This document shows, in pieces, positions 39,201 to 49,689 of a stretch of 64,000 nt of DNA. The DNA is from Nectonema munidae (Eukaryota; Nematomorpha; Nectonematoida; Nectonematidae), in the NCBI GenBank assembly GCA_030549495.1, contig JAUIRK010000894.1:682001-746000 (forward strand). Direction: 5' to 3'. The position numbers were made by a program, and so were the translations under genes. Within the stretch, counting starts at the first letter, position 1, and each line of letters starts with the position of its first letter. The notes below the pieces were generated by a model. That model searched no databases. It was given only the letters and a program-made list of their open reading frames with translations, and was not told the DNA's origin.

Positions 39201-40845
39201 AAACTTTATAAACAATATTAAAAAAAAGCAAAAACTATTTTGGTAAGATTTTTTAACAATCAAATTACTACTGTGAATTTTGCTTACATTTTCATTACTT
39301 TAAATTAATCTGGTCAGATTTTGTCTTACTACCCTTGATAACTCTTTTAACAAATTGCAAGATCTGCACTTGCTTTCTTCTATCTAGGATCTGGGATTGG
39401 ATTTGGATGCATTCGTCGTGGATCTGAGCGTTTCTTCTTTGAGCGAAGGTGCTAACGAAAAACTTCCAGCAGTGAAGGTGATCCTGAAGCGATCAACGTA
39501 TTCTTCCTCCAAAATCTCAATCTACTCCACCATGCATACTTTTATTTTTTAGAGACCGAAAGGTCAGCATTGATGTCGTTTCCCATTACTCGGCTAAGAA
39601 GGATCAAGAATATTCGAAAGAGCTGCAGCTTATCTACGAATTAATCATACAGGCGGTTATCAGAAAAAATTTCGTTGTAAGTTTTGCACACACACGCCCA
39701 CACATGAGAGTCACCCAAAATATCTTCTTTTAAAAGAGCTACTACATTTGCATATTTCAACAAAATCGCTAGATTCATAATAGCTATTACCAAATTGACT
39801 ATTGTGACCAAAATAGATAGTTGTATATATTTTTGCTGGTAGTCGAGGAGCTGTTAACCAAAATGGCTAATTTATTAGCTAAAATATGCTAATATAATGA
39901 AATATTACTTTTAATTGTCATACATTTTCGGTGAAATATCAATTCGGTTAAATGACCTTCCTTTGGACAAATGTCTCTCAACTAAATGGCCGGACATCCA
40001 GTTACACATGCATACATACATGTTAGGGAAAGGAATTAAAATTTGTTTACTGCATAAAAAGTTCAATACCTCAAAAAATATTTAAAATGTGTTTATGCTG
40101 AATTTTATTATTCCCAAACTGGTTCACTAAAATGTTATTTTTAGGTAAAAAAAATCAAAAAATAAGTAAAAAGGTAGAATATAATTTTCCCCATTTTAAA
40201 ATGTCATAGTTAAAGAACACTGTCGAATTTTACTTTTTAGAGATCAGTAGTATAGGTCAGTATAATGTTTTTTTAATACATTTTAAATGACTTTTTGAAG
40301 TGAAAAATGTGGATCGAATCTAAAAGATGTGTTAATTAATCGTAGTCCACTTTTATTTCAAAACAATTTTTATTTAGGTAAGATAGCACCTTTCTGATTT
40401 TTAACTAAGGGCATTCGTTATATTTATACCGACAGTGTGCGAAGAATAAATCACATTATTGATCCCAACACATAACTTGCGAAGAAAATTTAACACATGT
40501 TGCATTACGCGTTTGTAATACTGCATTTGATGTCTTTTTTAGAATTCTGAAGAAGCACTAGAGCTGGTGTTATCATTCATCTACTACTTCAACAATTTTA
40601 ACCCAATTTCCAGTGGCGAAAAAACAGGGTATAATTTTCTTGATTCGCTCTTTTTGACATTTTCATGTTGGAACACTTGTAGCCAAATCTCCTACTCTGT
40701 TTTCCTTGGTGTTATGCTGTCGCTAGGGTTTGAAGTGCAGAGTCAGGTAAGCAACAACAAGAATATTTTATTGGAAGCTGTGTTTTCTGGAACAACGGAA
40801 GCCTTTGTTCTCGTTACTAAACAGATCGTTCGCTCCAAAAAGTAG
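18269..40845 (+). CDS. TTC13: TTC13 homologue, 21 coding exons, 764 aa
   Basis: Joined exons, all GT-AG and in phase: 18269-18451, 18519-18594, 20515-20585, 20658-20723, 23037-23144, 24595-24711, 24819-24932, 26972-27063, 27127-27271, 28490-28594, 28649-28706, 30769-30887, 32357-32403, 35243-35488, 37503-37601, 37664-37747, 38812-38893, 39388-39497, 39553-39676, 40543-40628, 40683-40845. The total, 2295 nt, is an open frame. Residues 1-23 form a hydrophobic signal peptide, then comes a Cys-containing stretch. About residues 80-380 are TPR repeats (LTSALSLQPSSKLFFLRG against human LTKAIQLQPSARLYRHRG). The C-terminal half follows TTC13 block by block: LPASFKYAW, NNKRVSFALGLATIDIAQHL, the FWFHDFP..NNSINI block, IYYFNNFNPISSGEKTGQIS. 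The signal peptide suggests entry to the secretory pathway. The molecular role of this family is poorly known; TPRs normally bind peptides. It is shorter than human TTC13 (about 860 aa), mainly at both termini. Confidence 0.92.
19078..19165 (+). repeat. dispersed repeat, copy 2 (see 1411-1490)
   Basis: Lies in TTC13 intron 2 and matches 1411-1490 in the same orientation, with TTCACATGATTG and CTTTTTACGAACTCAT as shared cores. Confidence 0.5.
19668..19795 (+). repeat. dispersed repeat family B, copy 2
   Basis: Lies in TTC13 intron 2. Matches 16066-16195 with only scattered differences; a poly-G run near 19770-19778 replaces a shorter purine stretch in the first copy. Confidence 0.7.
21739..22777. 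mobile_element. non-autonomous hAT-type element, 1039 bp, in TTC13 intron 4
   Basis: Begins CAGGGCAAAC and ends TTTGCCCTG; GTTATTAG flanks it on both sides (21731-21738 and 22778-22785), a perfect 8-bp target duplication. The interior is very AT-rich and holds a doubled segment: about 21818-21925 and 22075-22185 share TTGCACG..ATTTTT, AAAGACT-GTTTCTTA and the following ATTATATTA. No transposase remains. Confidence 0.85.
29291..29615 (+). mobile_element. MITE family C with CATTTGGCCGAA-type ends, copy 1 (TTC13 intron 11)
   Basis: About 325 bp whose ends carry short oppositely oriented units of the type ACATTTGGCCGAACGGACAT and GTCAAATGTCCGTTCGG. The interior matches the reverse complement of 61088-61410, for example CAATTTGACAATCTTTGT and TTTTTGTTTTCTTTTATT. 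No coding capacity. A further piece is at 39931-40005. Confidence 0.75.
31093..31260 (+). other. exon-like open stretch in TTC13 intron 12
   Basis: One frame, open from about 31093, reads SLNDAIKCYRELLEEKEKKN and continues with KVILLKKPYFVNLLRSLCK. The opening looks like helix A/B spacing of a TPR (A..CY..LL). It is not needed in the TTC13 model, where exons 12 and 13 already join in phase and match human spacing (61 versus 62 residues across this part). It could be an optional exon, a fossil exon or chance. Confidence 0.25.
33580..34050 (+). pseudogene. decayed hAT transposase C-terminus (ZBED5/SCAND3-like)
   Basis: Lies in TTC13 intron 13. Pieces in different frames read EFWSNLIRDLSAIAKEQ, KRAVLAFLPLPTTCVQRD and IAIKTKSQVDC, which line up in order with the FW......P.ALSKKAL..LLPF.TTY.CE.GFS....IKTK.R.RL block of hAT dimerisation regions. 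At least two frame slips and stops are present. No ends were identified. Confidence 0.65.
39931..40005 (-). repeat. MITE family C, terminal fragment
   Basis: Lies in TTC13 intron 19. Contains AATTCGGTTAAATGACC, GGACAAATGTCTCTCAACTA and AATGGCCGGACATCCAGTTA, the same kind of alternating end units seen at 29291-29615 and 61088-61410. Confidence 0.5.
40629..40682 (+). other. 54-nt TTC13 intron 20 that keeps the frame if retained
   Basis: The donor is GTATAA after ...AAAACAGG and the acceptor is CTTGTAG before CCAAATC. Splicing gives GEKTGQISYSVFLG, which matches RGSSVIAYSVIVG of human TTC13 without a gap. The intron is exactly 18 codons with no stop, so retention would insert 18 residues and still read to the same stop. 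Confidence 0.75.
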
Positions 40846-41346
40846 AATTATCTTCTTTTTTTTATAGATATTTTCACATTTTTTAAGTGAAAAATACATT
40901 TTATAAAGATTATTTAGTTAAACAAAGCTTAGAAGAAATATAGTTAACAATAAGACGAATATAGTTATTGTTTATTGTAAAGTTTAAATTTAAATTATGA
41001 GCGCTATTATAATCTAATACTGTGTTAGGCGACAACAAAAATAATTGATTTCTGAAAAATGCTTTTAAGTACTATATTAGACATCATTTTTATTACACTC
41101 CAAAGTATACAGTATACATGTTGATATCTGTATTTTTAACATGAAATATTTTTATTGGTAGAAAATCACTTATAAAAATTCTAAAGTTAAATCTATAGTG
41201 ATGATTCGATTTACGAAGAAAAAAAAGTTTACGAGAATGTGTTACTTCTATTATTATAAAATTAAAAGCTTAGAGACAATAACAAAAATGACTCGATCAA
41301 TTTCTCCAGATCTTTTATTCTTCTTTGATAAAATCTTCGTATAGAT
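40846..41346. other. TTC13 3' flank
   Basis: No canonical AATAAA was found within the first 150 bases after the TTC13 stop; an AATACA variant occurs near 40889. Nothing else is recognisable. Confidence 0.4.
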
Positions 41347-41663
41347 CAGGGGTCGGCAAAGTGGTCGATATCGACTCCTGGGGGTCTATAACAGATCTTT
41401 AGGGGTCGATAAGATAGACAAACTTACCAAATTGTTCTATGCTTTTTTTACTTTATAGTAGTAATAAATCTCCTTTTTCTTTTAAACATAGTTTAGGACA
41501 TTGTATAGTGTAGGATATATGAAACATTTTGAGTTTCTATTTCTCTCTTAATTGTTGACATTGATTAATGCTTTTATGAAACATTTCTATGTGGGGTGGG
41601 GGTCGTGTGAAGGCAAATGTTCTATGAAGGGGTCGACGGGTAAAAAAAGTTTGCGCATCCCTG
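41347..41663. mobile_element. hAT MITE, 317 bp
   Basis: Starts CAGGGGTCGGCAAAGTGG and ends with ACTTTTTTT-side complement AGTTTGCGCATCCCTG; inner GGGGTCGA and GGGTCGT blocks are typical of these hAT derivatives. ATAGAT occurs next to each end (41341-41346, 41664-41669), a 6-bp match rather than the usual 8 bp, so the exact duplication is uncertain. Confidence 0.7.
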
Positions 41664-42240
41664 ATAGATTCACTAATCGTTTTTATAAAATAGAGTTCCC
41701 CAGAGAAACTTCAACATGTGTGATTTCAGGCAAGTTATCAGAAAGATTTAAATGACATGATAATCATTATTCTAACTAAATAAATATATTTTTCTGAGTA
41801 GTACCTTCATAGAAGCTATGCAAATGAATTCATATTGGAAGTGGGTTTTCTCTAGTCAATCAATCAATAACGCTATACGTCGTGTGTCAAATATATTTCC
41901 TATACACTTCGTTGTTTCTTTTTGTTGTCTTCCGTGGTATTGTCACTGATATAAAACCAATATAATTTTTAAATATAAGTAAAATATTTGGGATACATAG
42001 ATATGATATAATATATATATCAGTGCCGATGCGTGTTTTTATACAATAGGTTTGAATTTTTCATGGACACTTAAATTTTTTTAGTATTTATATAAAATTA
42101 TCTGCAAAAGCCAATTATTATTGACTTAAAGAATGAGTTGAAAAATTTATTTAACCTGAAATTTATTTCTTGTTTTTTTTGCAAAATTCTTCAATTACAG
42201 TTGAGTAAAAATTTCCTTTTTTTTTAATTTTTTTCAATAG

Positions 42241-43814
42241 AAATCAAAGCCAAGCTTTTAGAGAGTCTTTCTTCACATTGAGTGTTTTGGAGATAGCTTT
42301 TGATTCTTTTAACACCAGAAAATGATTGTTCAACATTAGCAAAGGATATCGAAATAGTCAAAACTAAATTTAAAAGCTTCATTTAAACTCACATGTAGTT
42401 CAATTTCAATAAAAAATTCCATGATTGTACAATACACATAATTGAGAACGGAGATGTGAAAATTGGAAAGAATTTTCATAACTATATTTTAAAGAGTTAA
42501 AAGTCTCTTCAGGAAACATTTGATTACAATTGCAAAAAATTTTATAGTCTTATAATTCAAGAATTTTACTTTTTCTATAAATTTAAAACGCTCTTTCATT
42601 TGTAGAACTATATTATTGAAAATTTTGTGAAATAATTGATTACATTTTTCTTTGTTTGAAACATCTTGGCGTCAGAAGGTCCGTTGTATTGGGATTTTAT
42701 ATTTTGTCATGCATTTAAAAGTAGTTTTCTTTTAACTTTTCAATTTTTTTTTATTTCTTTCAATAAATATATTGCACCAACAATATTGAGATGTTTACCT
42801 TGTAATGTTTCAAATAAAAAATCTGTCAAAGGAATTTTTTTGAAAGTACTTCTAATAAAAATCCGAGTTCAAATGTATAATCCGCGTGCAATAGTCTGGG
42901 TCTTTGCTTCATCAAATTTTACTAGGTGTTTAAAAATAAATTCAAAAAGTTTTACATCTTTCTTAGACTCTTTTAAAACTGATGCACGCCGTGATGAATA
43001 ATTCCAACTAGTTGGAGCCAACTTTGAAAACTTTTTACCAACATCACTAAGCTATGAAATCTTTTTGGTGAACTACTAAAGAAAGAAAGAAGATAAAGAA
43101 TTGAGTATTGAAAAAAAGCTACTGCATTAGGGAATTTTCGTTAAATTTTGGGACAGAACTAAATTAAGTTGATGAGCATAACAATGAATGAAAATAGCAT
43201 TCGCGACAACTTATTTGATTTTATTTTGAACTCCATTAACTTCACTTGCCATCATCACAGCTCCATCATACGATTGAAAAACTAATTTCTCTAAACAGCC
43301 AAGTTCTTTTGAAATTTTCCAAAAATTTCCGAAGAATTGAAAAAAACACGAGAAGTCATCCAATCTTAAAATTTTTTTGATTCAAATTGTTGTAATGAGT
43401 AAATCTTTCAAATCATATACATATATATTTATTTACTTTAGCAGATGAAAGTTAGCTTGATCTTTGCTAACATCTGAAAACTTGATAAATCTTTTACGAA
43501 TATCACGGCTAATAAATATAACGAACAACAGTAGAAAGTTGAGAAAAAAAAACTTACATCTGAAGTTTCATCGATTAACGCTATAAACATAGTTTTATTT
43601 AAATCTTTTTTATGTATTTTAGCATAACATCTGCAATAGAAAAAAATAGATCATTTTGAATTGTTGATAATATTCCTTTTAAAACAGTTGACGTTTTTAG
43701 ATGAAATCGAAGTTTTTCATCAAATTCACTTAGAAATTCAAACATTTCAATATAATTTCCTCGATTAGCGGAGTTTTCATCTTCATAGTGTTCAGGGAAA
43801 GATAGTTCTTGCAT
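42241..43814 (-). pseudogene. decayed hAT transposase (ZMYM1-like)
   Basis: Minus-strand pieces appear in the expected order. Near 43814-43600: NRGNYIEMFEFLSEFDEKL then TIQNDLFFSIADV; near 43600-43560: KTMFIALIDETSD; near 43540-43440: FFSQLSTVVRYISRD and RFIKFSDVSKDQ; near 43300-43170: FQSYDGAVMMASEVNGVQNK and NAIFIHCYAHQLNLVLSQNL; near 42354-42241: ISISFANVEQSFSGVKRIKS, the C-terminal dimerisation motif. Several stops and frame slips interrupt them, so it is not functional. No clean termini were found; CAGTGCCGATGCG near 42022 is a possible end. A 130-bp piece is repeated at 44741-44868. Confidence 0.85.
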
Positions 43815-44740
43815 AGCTAAAACAAGTAGCTCTTATTAGCCTTCTAAGAATTTTACGGTTTTTTAAACAGCGCCAACAGTTATAGTCTATTGTTAGCAGA
43901 ATTTCCACAAATCCAATGGTAAGTAGAAAAAATTGATGAAAAATTAAAAAATTTGTTAAAGCAAACGTAAGTATGAAGCGAAGAGTTAAAGGTTATGAAA
44001 ACTATAACTTAGACTTACTCAAAAAATTTAGATGATAGATATAAAATCTGTAGCAGGAGTTGTAAGTAAATGTATGCAAAAAAGGTATTGATGATTATCC
44101 TCAATCGCATTTTCATCATATACACTACGTTACATTGTTCACACATAGTTAGATATATAATATATGCATATATATATATAGAGAGAGAGACTTGCATTGA
44201 AAGATGAAAGCAAAAATAAAATAGCTTGTCTTTATACAAAAAATGCTATGTCGTACTTACTCACACATTGTAGATCTGTATTTAAGGATGAAAGCACACT
44301 TCAAACTGTTTGACGTCCATCGTATTTTCTTTATATAAAATAAATTACAGGCCTTTTTCGCAAATCCGCAATTTTAAACCATCATAATTTTTTCAAGGGC
44401 ATGTGGAGTTTCTGTGATATGTATATATACAATATACCAAAAAATCCAATTTTAAATCGTTTATCAATTTTCATAATCTGTGATAACATGAAAAATCTAT
44501 ATTTACTAAATATTGTAGAGTGTTGCTGCTTAGCTTTTTCATGCTTATAAAGTGAAGTGTCTTCGAACAAACAAATAAAAAGAGAAACTAACGATAAAAT
44601 TATTTTATTGAATTTTTTGAGCAAAAGTCTTTACTCTTGAATTCTTATAGTTGTCATACTTAGTTACTTTTAGCCAAAGAGCAAACTATAAATTATAGTT
44701 AAATCTTTTTAATTTTTTCTAGAGTACAATGGATGCACGA
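43815..44740. other. AT-rich spacer with a simple repeat
   Basis: Holds a TA then GA dinucleotide run (about 44156-44191). No gene or element end recognised. Confidence 0.5.
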
Positions 44741-44868
44741 TTTTCCAAAAATTTCCGAAGAATTGAAAACAACACGAGAAGTCATTCAATCTTTAAATTT
44801 TTTTGATTCAAATTGTTGTAATGAGTAAATCTTTCAAATCATATACATATATATTTATTTACTTTAGC
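44741..44868 (-). repeat. second copy of a 130-bp piece of the ZMYM1-like hAT
   Basis: Nearly identical to 43316-43446 in the same orientation (shared TTTCCAAAAATTTCCGAAGA and ATTCAAATTGTTGTAATGAG). Flanks differ, so this is a separate fragment or a local duplication. Confidence 0.85.
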
Positions 44869-45386
44869 CTGATGACAAAAAATATTTAATTTATGCACTT
44901 CATTAGCCATTCCATCTTAATGGCCTTCACACACTCCATTCTTTATATATTCCTGTTTGACGGTATTTATTTGAAATATTTAAACATTATAAAATAATTT
45001 ATTTTTTATAAGTATTTTCAACAATGCATTTAATTTAAAATCACAAAAATAAAATTATTTTTCACTTTTAAAGTTTCAAATCTGTCCAATTTTGAAAAGT
45101 TTGGAGGCACACTCTTTCATTCCCATTTTTTAACAGTGTAACTCATATATTCTTTTTGTTTTGGTCAAAGTCGAAAATTAACACCTATATAATAAAGACG
45201 CCTATACCATGGCATATTAGCAGTAGGAAAGCAAACCTTTTTTAAAAATTAAGAGATAAAAATAAAGCCATTTTTAAAGTTTGCTATAAAATAGATTGAA
45301 AACTTAATTTTACTTAAAAAAAATAAACATTATATGTTTTATGTATTCAAGAAAAAATTCTCCTTTTTTTAAAGACCAACATAAAG

Positions 45387-45392
45387 TTTATT
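45387..45392 (-). promoter_or_regulatory. poly(A) signal of the FKBP8-like gene
   Basis: AATAAA on the minus strand, 15 bases after the stop codon at 45407-45409. It supports the assignment of the last exon. Confidence 0.6.
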
Positions 45393-45406
45393 TACAATAA
45401 AAATTA

Positions 45407-45688
45407 CTACGAAAAAGAATAGAATTTTGAAAGGACGAAAATAGAAGCAATGCCAAATGCTAAAACAGCTACAGCAGATCCAAAGTACAAAATTTTGTTG
45501 CTTTCTTCCTGCTTGCTTGGTGAAGAAGGAGAATTTGAAGTTGTGATGTCTACATTAGCGGAGTTGTCCTGTTTCGCAAGTTCTTCATTTGTCGGCGTCA
45601 ATCCAAACATTCTTTTGAATACTTTTTTGCATTCTTCATTCTCAGAGCGCTTTCTAGCGTGCAGCTTCTTTAATTTATCTGTAATGGC
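45407..45688 (-). CDS. FKBP8: FKBP8-like, last exon: end of TPR and tail anchor
   Basis: This 93-aa exon follows the acceptor TTTCTTTCTTAG. It starts AITDKLKKLHARKRSENEEC and continues KKVFKRMFGLTP, matching [29 protein letters not shown] of human FKBP8. A Ser/Asn-rich linker follows (replacing the human linker), then a single hydrophobic helix (ILYFGSAVAVLAFGIASIFV) and a short tail KFYSFS. FKBP8/FKBP38 is a membrane-anchored, TPR-bearing FKBP of the outer mitochondrial membrane and ER that binds Hsp90, Bcl-2 family proteins and mitophagy factors. The tail-anchor layout is kept here. The frame joins in phase 0 to the exon at 47967-48044. Confidence 0.88.
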   Translation of the reverse strand, partial: AITDKLKKLHARKRSENEECKKVFKRMFGLTPTNEELAKQDNSANVDITTSNSPSSPSKQEESNKILYFGSAVAVLAFGIASIFVLSKFYSFS

Positions 45689-45867
45689 CTAAGAAAGAAA
45701 CGAAAGTAAGGAACTTGGGATATGGTGAGCCTGAGATTTACCAAAACAATAAGTATATGCTTCAATTTTTATAAATCATTTCCAATGTTTTTTAAAATTA
45801 AAATGGTAAAAGAAGGATGAACTATTTAATTAAAAAAATATAATCGCCAAAACAGGGTTGTTTATAA

Positions 45868-46300
45868 AATTTTCGCTAACTAGTTTCGGAGTATAAACTC
45901 CTTTTTCAAGGCAAAAATATATAAATAATAAAATAATGAGAATGAGATGTAAAGGTAATGAGGATGTTGAGGATAAGCAATCTTTGCGTTAAGGAGATAC
46001 CAACTTAATAAGGCAATACATACATACATATATAACTAAGATTAAGAGCAATATAACAGAGGAGGAAGTGTATAGTAACATAAGATTATTATATAACACA
46101 CGCGCGTAAAATAAAAACAATAAGAAAACACACATAATGTATAGAAGTTATAGATAAGGATTAATATATACATATATATATATATCACGATTATTCCCCC
46201 TATTAGTCGCCTCATACGACACACAGGTGATACGCTAACACTATTCTTAACCCGGTGCCAAACGGGATAGTTTATACTCCGAAACTAGTTAGCAAAAATC
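45868..46300. mobile_element. non-autonomous element with exact 25-bp inverted ends, in FKBP8 intron
   Basis: GCTAACTAGTTTCGGAGTAT (first 20 bases of a 25-base arm at 45875-45899) is the exact reverse complement of the arm at 46269-46293; the match goes on with one mismatch outside. The interior has TA/CATA simple repeats and a stretch (about 46194-46260) containing TTAGTCGCCTCATACGACAC, a sequence type often seen in dispersed repeats of invertebrates. No coding capacity and no certain target duplication. Confidence 0.75.
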
Positions 46301-47966
46301 AACAATAAAGTGTCAAATTTTTTATATTTGTTATAAAAAAATTTAGGATTTTTTGTTGAAGATTTTTGAATAAAAATAAATCAAAACACTTTACTAGCCC
46401 TCAGTTGTTTCTGCACCCCTAAATTAATTTACCCCTTAGCCGTTTGAAGGAGCGCTAGGGGTCTGTAGGGAACACTTTTGGAAATATTGATTTAAATCTG
46501 CAAATAACAAAATACTTTTTTTTACAATTTTAGCGCAAAAGTTTCTGCAAACCATCCGAGTGACTTGCTTAGATGCATATTTCATCAACTTGAAGATTCT
46601 TCATTATCAAAAATAGGCATATTATATGTTGGGAGTAATGACTAAGTATTTCGGATGACATAGTAGATAGTAGTTAACGCAAGAGTAAGCAGTGTTATTG
46701 ATTTTATAAAGAGATTGATAAACATAATTACAAACAAATGAGATAAATAAGAAAGATGGAGTGAGCAATGAAAAAGTTAGAAACCTGATTGGTGTTTTTG
46801 GTATCAATAAAGTAAGCTTAATTCATCTTGGTTATTTGTTTTTCATGGTACCAAAGCATGCTTTTGTTAAAAAGGGGTGATGCTGAAGTAATTACTAAGT
46901 ATTTGTCTATTTTAAGGACATCAAAAACAAATTCTTTTCATTTTGAAGTGGAACTACTTTTTTAGGTTTCAAGGAAAGTTGTTGTGAATACAGATTTAGT
47001 CTAGCTAAATAGTTCTAAAAATGTTTCTTTTAATAAATGAGCTCTATCATAAATTATAGAGTTTATGAGTTTCACTGATAAATAATATCATCATAGGGAT
47101 CATACATATATGACGTACCAAAGGGGAGGGCGTAAACTAATTCTAAATGATCTATTAAAAATAGAGCAGGAGAGGTAAAAATCACAACAGGGGGTTCAAA
47201 ACTTAAAAATTTTGAGGGACGTCATTATGTACGATCCCATAGTCTCTTAAAGTTATAGGGAGATGGGGAACTTACCAAGAAAAACTGTCACTGGAAGAGA
47301 GCAGAATCTATCAAGACTAAAAAGTTCTTACCAAAAAAACATGAGCAAACTAATTATTTTTGAGCAAAGCGAAAAATGTCTCCCGAAAAATACAAAACTA
47401 GATCCTCTAGACCCGGAAAATACAAAACTAGATCCTCTAGAGCCGGAAAACAAAAAATTAGATATTAAGGAAAAGTTATAAATTGTTAGAGCTTTCAGCG
47501 ATTTTTCTAAAAAAAAATTAATCTTTTGCTAGAATCAAAATGACCGTTATCTCATTTAAACTATCGGAATTTCTTTCATAAACATTTAGAAACTATTTAA
47601 TTTATTTTGAGGAAACGCAAGCTTAAGTACTTTTGTTATGACCTGACATGGATTCAGAAACGTATATTTAGGACATGAGAGCAAATTTGTGTAGTCTTTC
47701 AATTGTGATTCTCAATAACTTTCTTATACATACTAGTAAATATATTTAGCCCTTTCCCGACTAAGGATGAACCTTTTTATATTTGCTTCTGAAGAGTGTA
47801 TCGAGCTTAACAAGCATACTTATGAAGTGTCATGCTGTGCTTTGTTTCACTCTTATTCCAGAGAAATGAGACAATTCGCAGCATTTAAAGTTTATGTGAT
47901 CGTAAAAACATGTTTAGCGAAAAGTTTATTCAAAGTAAAATGCGGCATTAAATATAAAAACTATAC

Positions 47967-48044
47967 CTTATCAGTTTTGTCAAACTTCAAAATAGCTTCC
48001 AAAGTAACAATCGCACCAACTGTATTTCCAGATTCACTTAAAGC
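47967..48044 (-). CDS. FKBP8: FKBP8-like, penultimate exon: last TPR
   Basis: 26 codons between acceptor GCTGAGTAG and donor GTATAG, phase 0 on both sides: ALSESGNTVGAIVTLEAILK then FDKTDK. It matches [25 protein letters not shown] of human FKBP8 at the same place in the last TPR. Confidence 0.85.
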
Positions 48045-48659
48045 CTACTCAGCGATAAAAAAATTGAAAATATTAAATGTCACAGTTTAAATATTACGAT
48101 AAAGGTGCATTCAAATAAAATGTAAAAAATATTAAATATTGTATTCTTGGAACCAGGGTCGAAGCTAAGAATTGCGGGGCTCAAACAGATAACCGATAGT
48201 GGGACTCCTAATCTACAAAAGTAAGAGTTTATATTTCGAGCAGTGTGCTCGTCTTTAACCAAGAAATAAAATAAATAAGTAAAAGTATTAGATGCTTATA
48301 TAAGAAAGGTTTGATAGACAATATGCAATTTACAATGTTTTTTAGACATATTACTTATTTTACACAAGTTTTTTGCTAGAAAAAGACATTTTTGCTTTTT
48401 TTTGGCAAAATAGTTTTATGATCAAAAGTTTTAACAATTTGATTTTGTGCGTACAAGGTGTTAGCTATAATAAATAGAAAGTGTGTGTTGTTTTATATTC
48501 GATCATCAGAGCTAACCGTTGACAGCCCACATGCGGTTACCAACCTCCTCTCAGAATGGAAAAACAAACTAGGTCACCTCATCCTCAAACCACCGTAATA
48601 CATCATTATCCCCCATATTCCTATGTACTAACATTACACACAGATTTAGATATTTTAAA

Positions 48660-48900
48660 AAATCTTATTTATATATATGCACATATATCTCTCCTGGTTC
48701 CAACCAAAGAGGCTCGGTCGCCGCTGGTATGGTGATAACAAGATATATGCCAGTGGAGGCTAACACAACCACTAGACGCCAGTTCAAACCTCATGATTTG
48801 TACACACAAAGTGTAACTGATGTGTCTTTCAGTAGCCGAAACCGGACTTTCACAGAGTGTACGGTTGGTGATGATGATCGAATACAAGAGAACTTACAAT
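48660..48900 (+). repeat. SINE-like unit with tRNA-type B box
   Basis: The plus strand has a tRNA-gene-like layout: GGCTCGGTCGCCGCTGG near 48711, then AGTGGAGGCTAACACAACCA and GCCAGTTCAAACCTC, which resembles a B box (GGTTCAAATCC). It does not fold into a full tRNA that I can draw, so a tRNA-derived SINE or tRNA fossil is more likely than a gene. Confidence 0.35.
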
Positions 48901-49581
48901 TAAGTAATTGTAGTTGTACACACACAATTAAGTATATAATTTGGTTTTGTATAATTAAGACCTAAAATACAGAAAAGACTTCAAATAATAACACTATGAC
49001 TGCTTGCGCGGGCTCCCCTCAAAGTGAGGGCCCAATTTGATACAATGTGTCAATATGCTTAAAATCGGCCATGCATGCTTCTAACATAACCCACTTTCTC
49101 GAACTTTTTGTACTCACCAAACAATTGACGAAAGATTGGCAAAGTGATGAACATTTTATTTGAAACTATTTTTCGTACCTTCAGCTCAGAAAAATGAAAG
49201 TTTTGTCATGGTTTATTATAACACCAAGCCCTTTTTTCAAAATTACTTTAAAATATGTTGAAAAGCATGCAAAACCCTTGGGTAAAGAATTTTTTTAATT
49301 TTTGTCTAAGTAGTATATTGAATGAGACATAGGTATCTAGAATTTACTAATATGCTTTTAAAATTTGCATAAAACCTAATTTTATCGTGGCACGTTAAAC
49401 CTTAGGTATCATATCAAACCACATGTTGCACTGTAGTGTATAAAATACTATTTTCTCCAAAAAATTTTTTACACATGTAAATTACAGATAAATTCATTTC
49501 TAGACTTTTTGGGGCAAATGTCAATCTAAAGGTTAATGTTATTTTTTATGTGACCGTTTAAAAAGATTTTGAAAAACTCAC

Positions 49582-49631
49582 GTGGTAGAGCATTCTATTG
49601 GCTTCAATTGATACTAAATTAATTTCTGTAG
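49582..49631 (-). CDS. FKBP8: FKBP8-like, exon before the last TPR helix pair
   Basis: Ends with a strong donor (GTGAGT) in phase 0 and reads TEINLVSIEANRMLYH, which aligns with DNIKALFRKG. of FKBP8 and runs straight into the next exon. The 5' boundary is uncertain: acceptors after TGTTGTAG (49631) or GCTACAG (49625) are both in frame. The frame also extends upstream to an ATG at 49678-49680 giving a hydrophobic start (MVKTSLTMFIIFATVVATEI), so an alternative short transcript with a signal-like start is conceivable. Confidence 0.6.
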
Positions 49632-49689
49632 CTACAACAGTCGCAAAAATTATAAACATCGTCAAACTTGTCTTAACCATTTTATAAGT

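Noticed and set aside
48660-48900. A functional tRNA gene
   Set aside because: A B-box-like sequence is present but I cannot pair an acceptor stem or anticodon arm.
49582-49680. First reading as the signal-peptide start of a small secreted or membrane protein
   Set aside because: The last part of the stretch aligns with FKBP8 and splices in phase into FKBP8-like exons, so an internal exon is the better reading; the leader is kept only as a possible alternative start.
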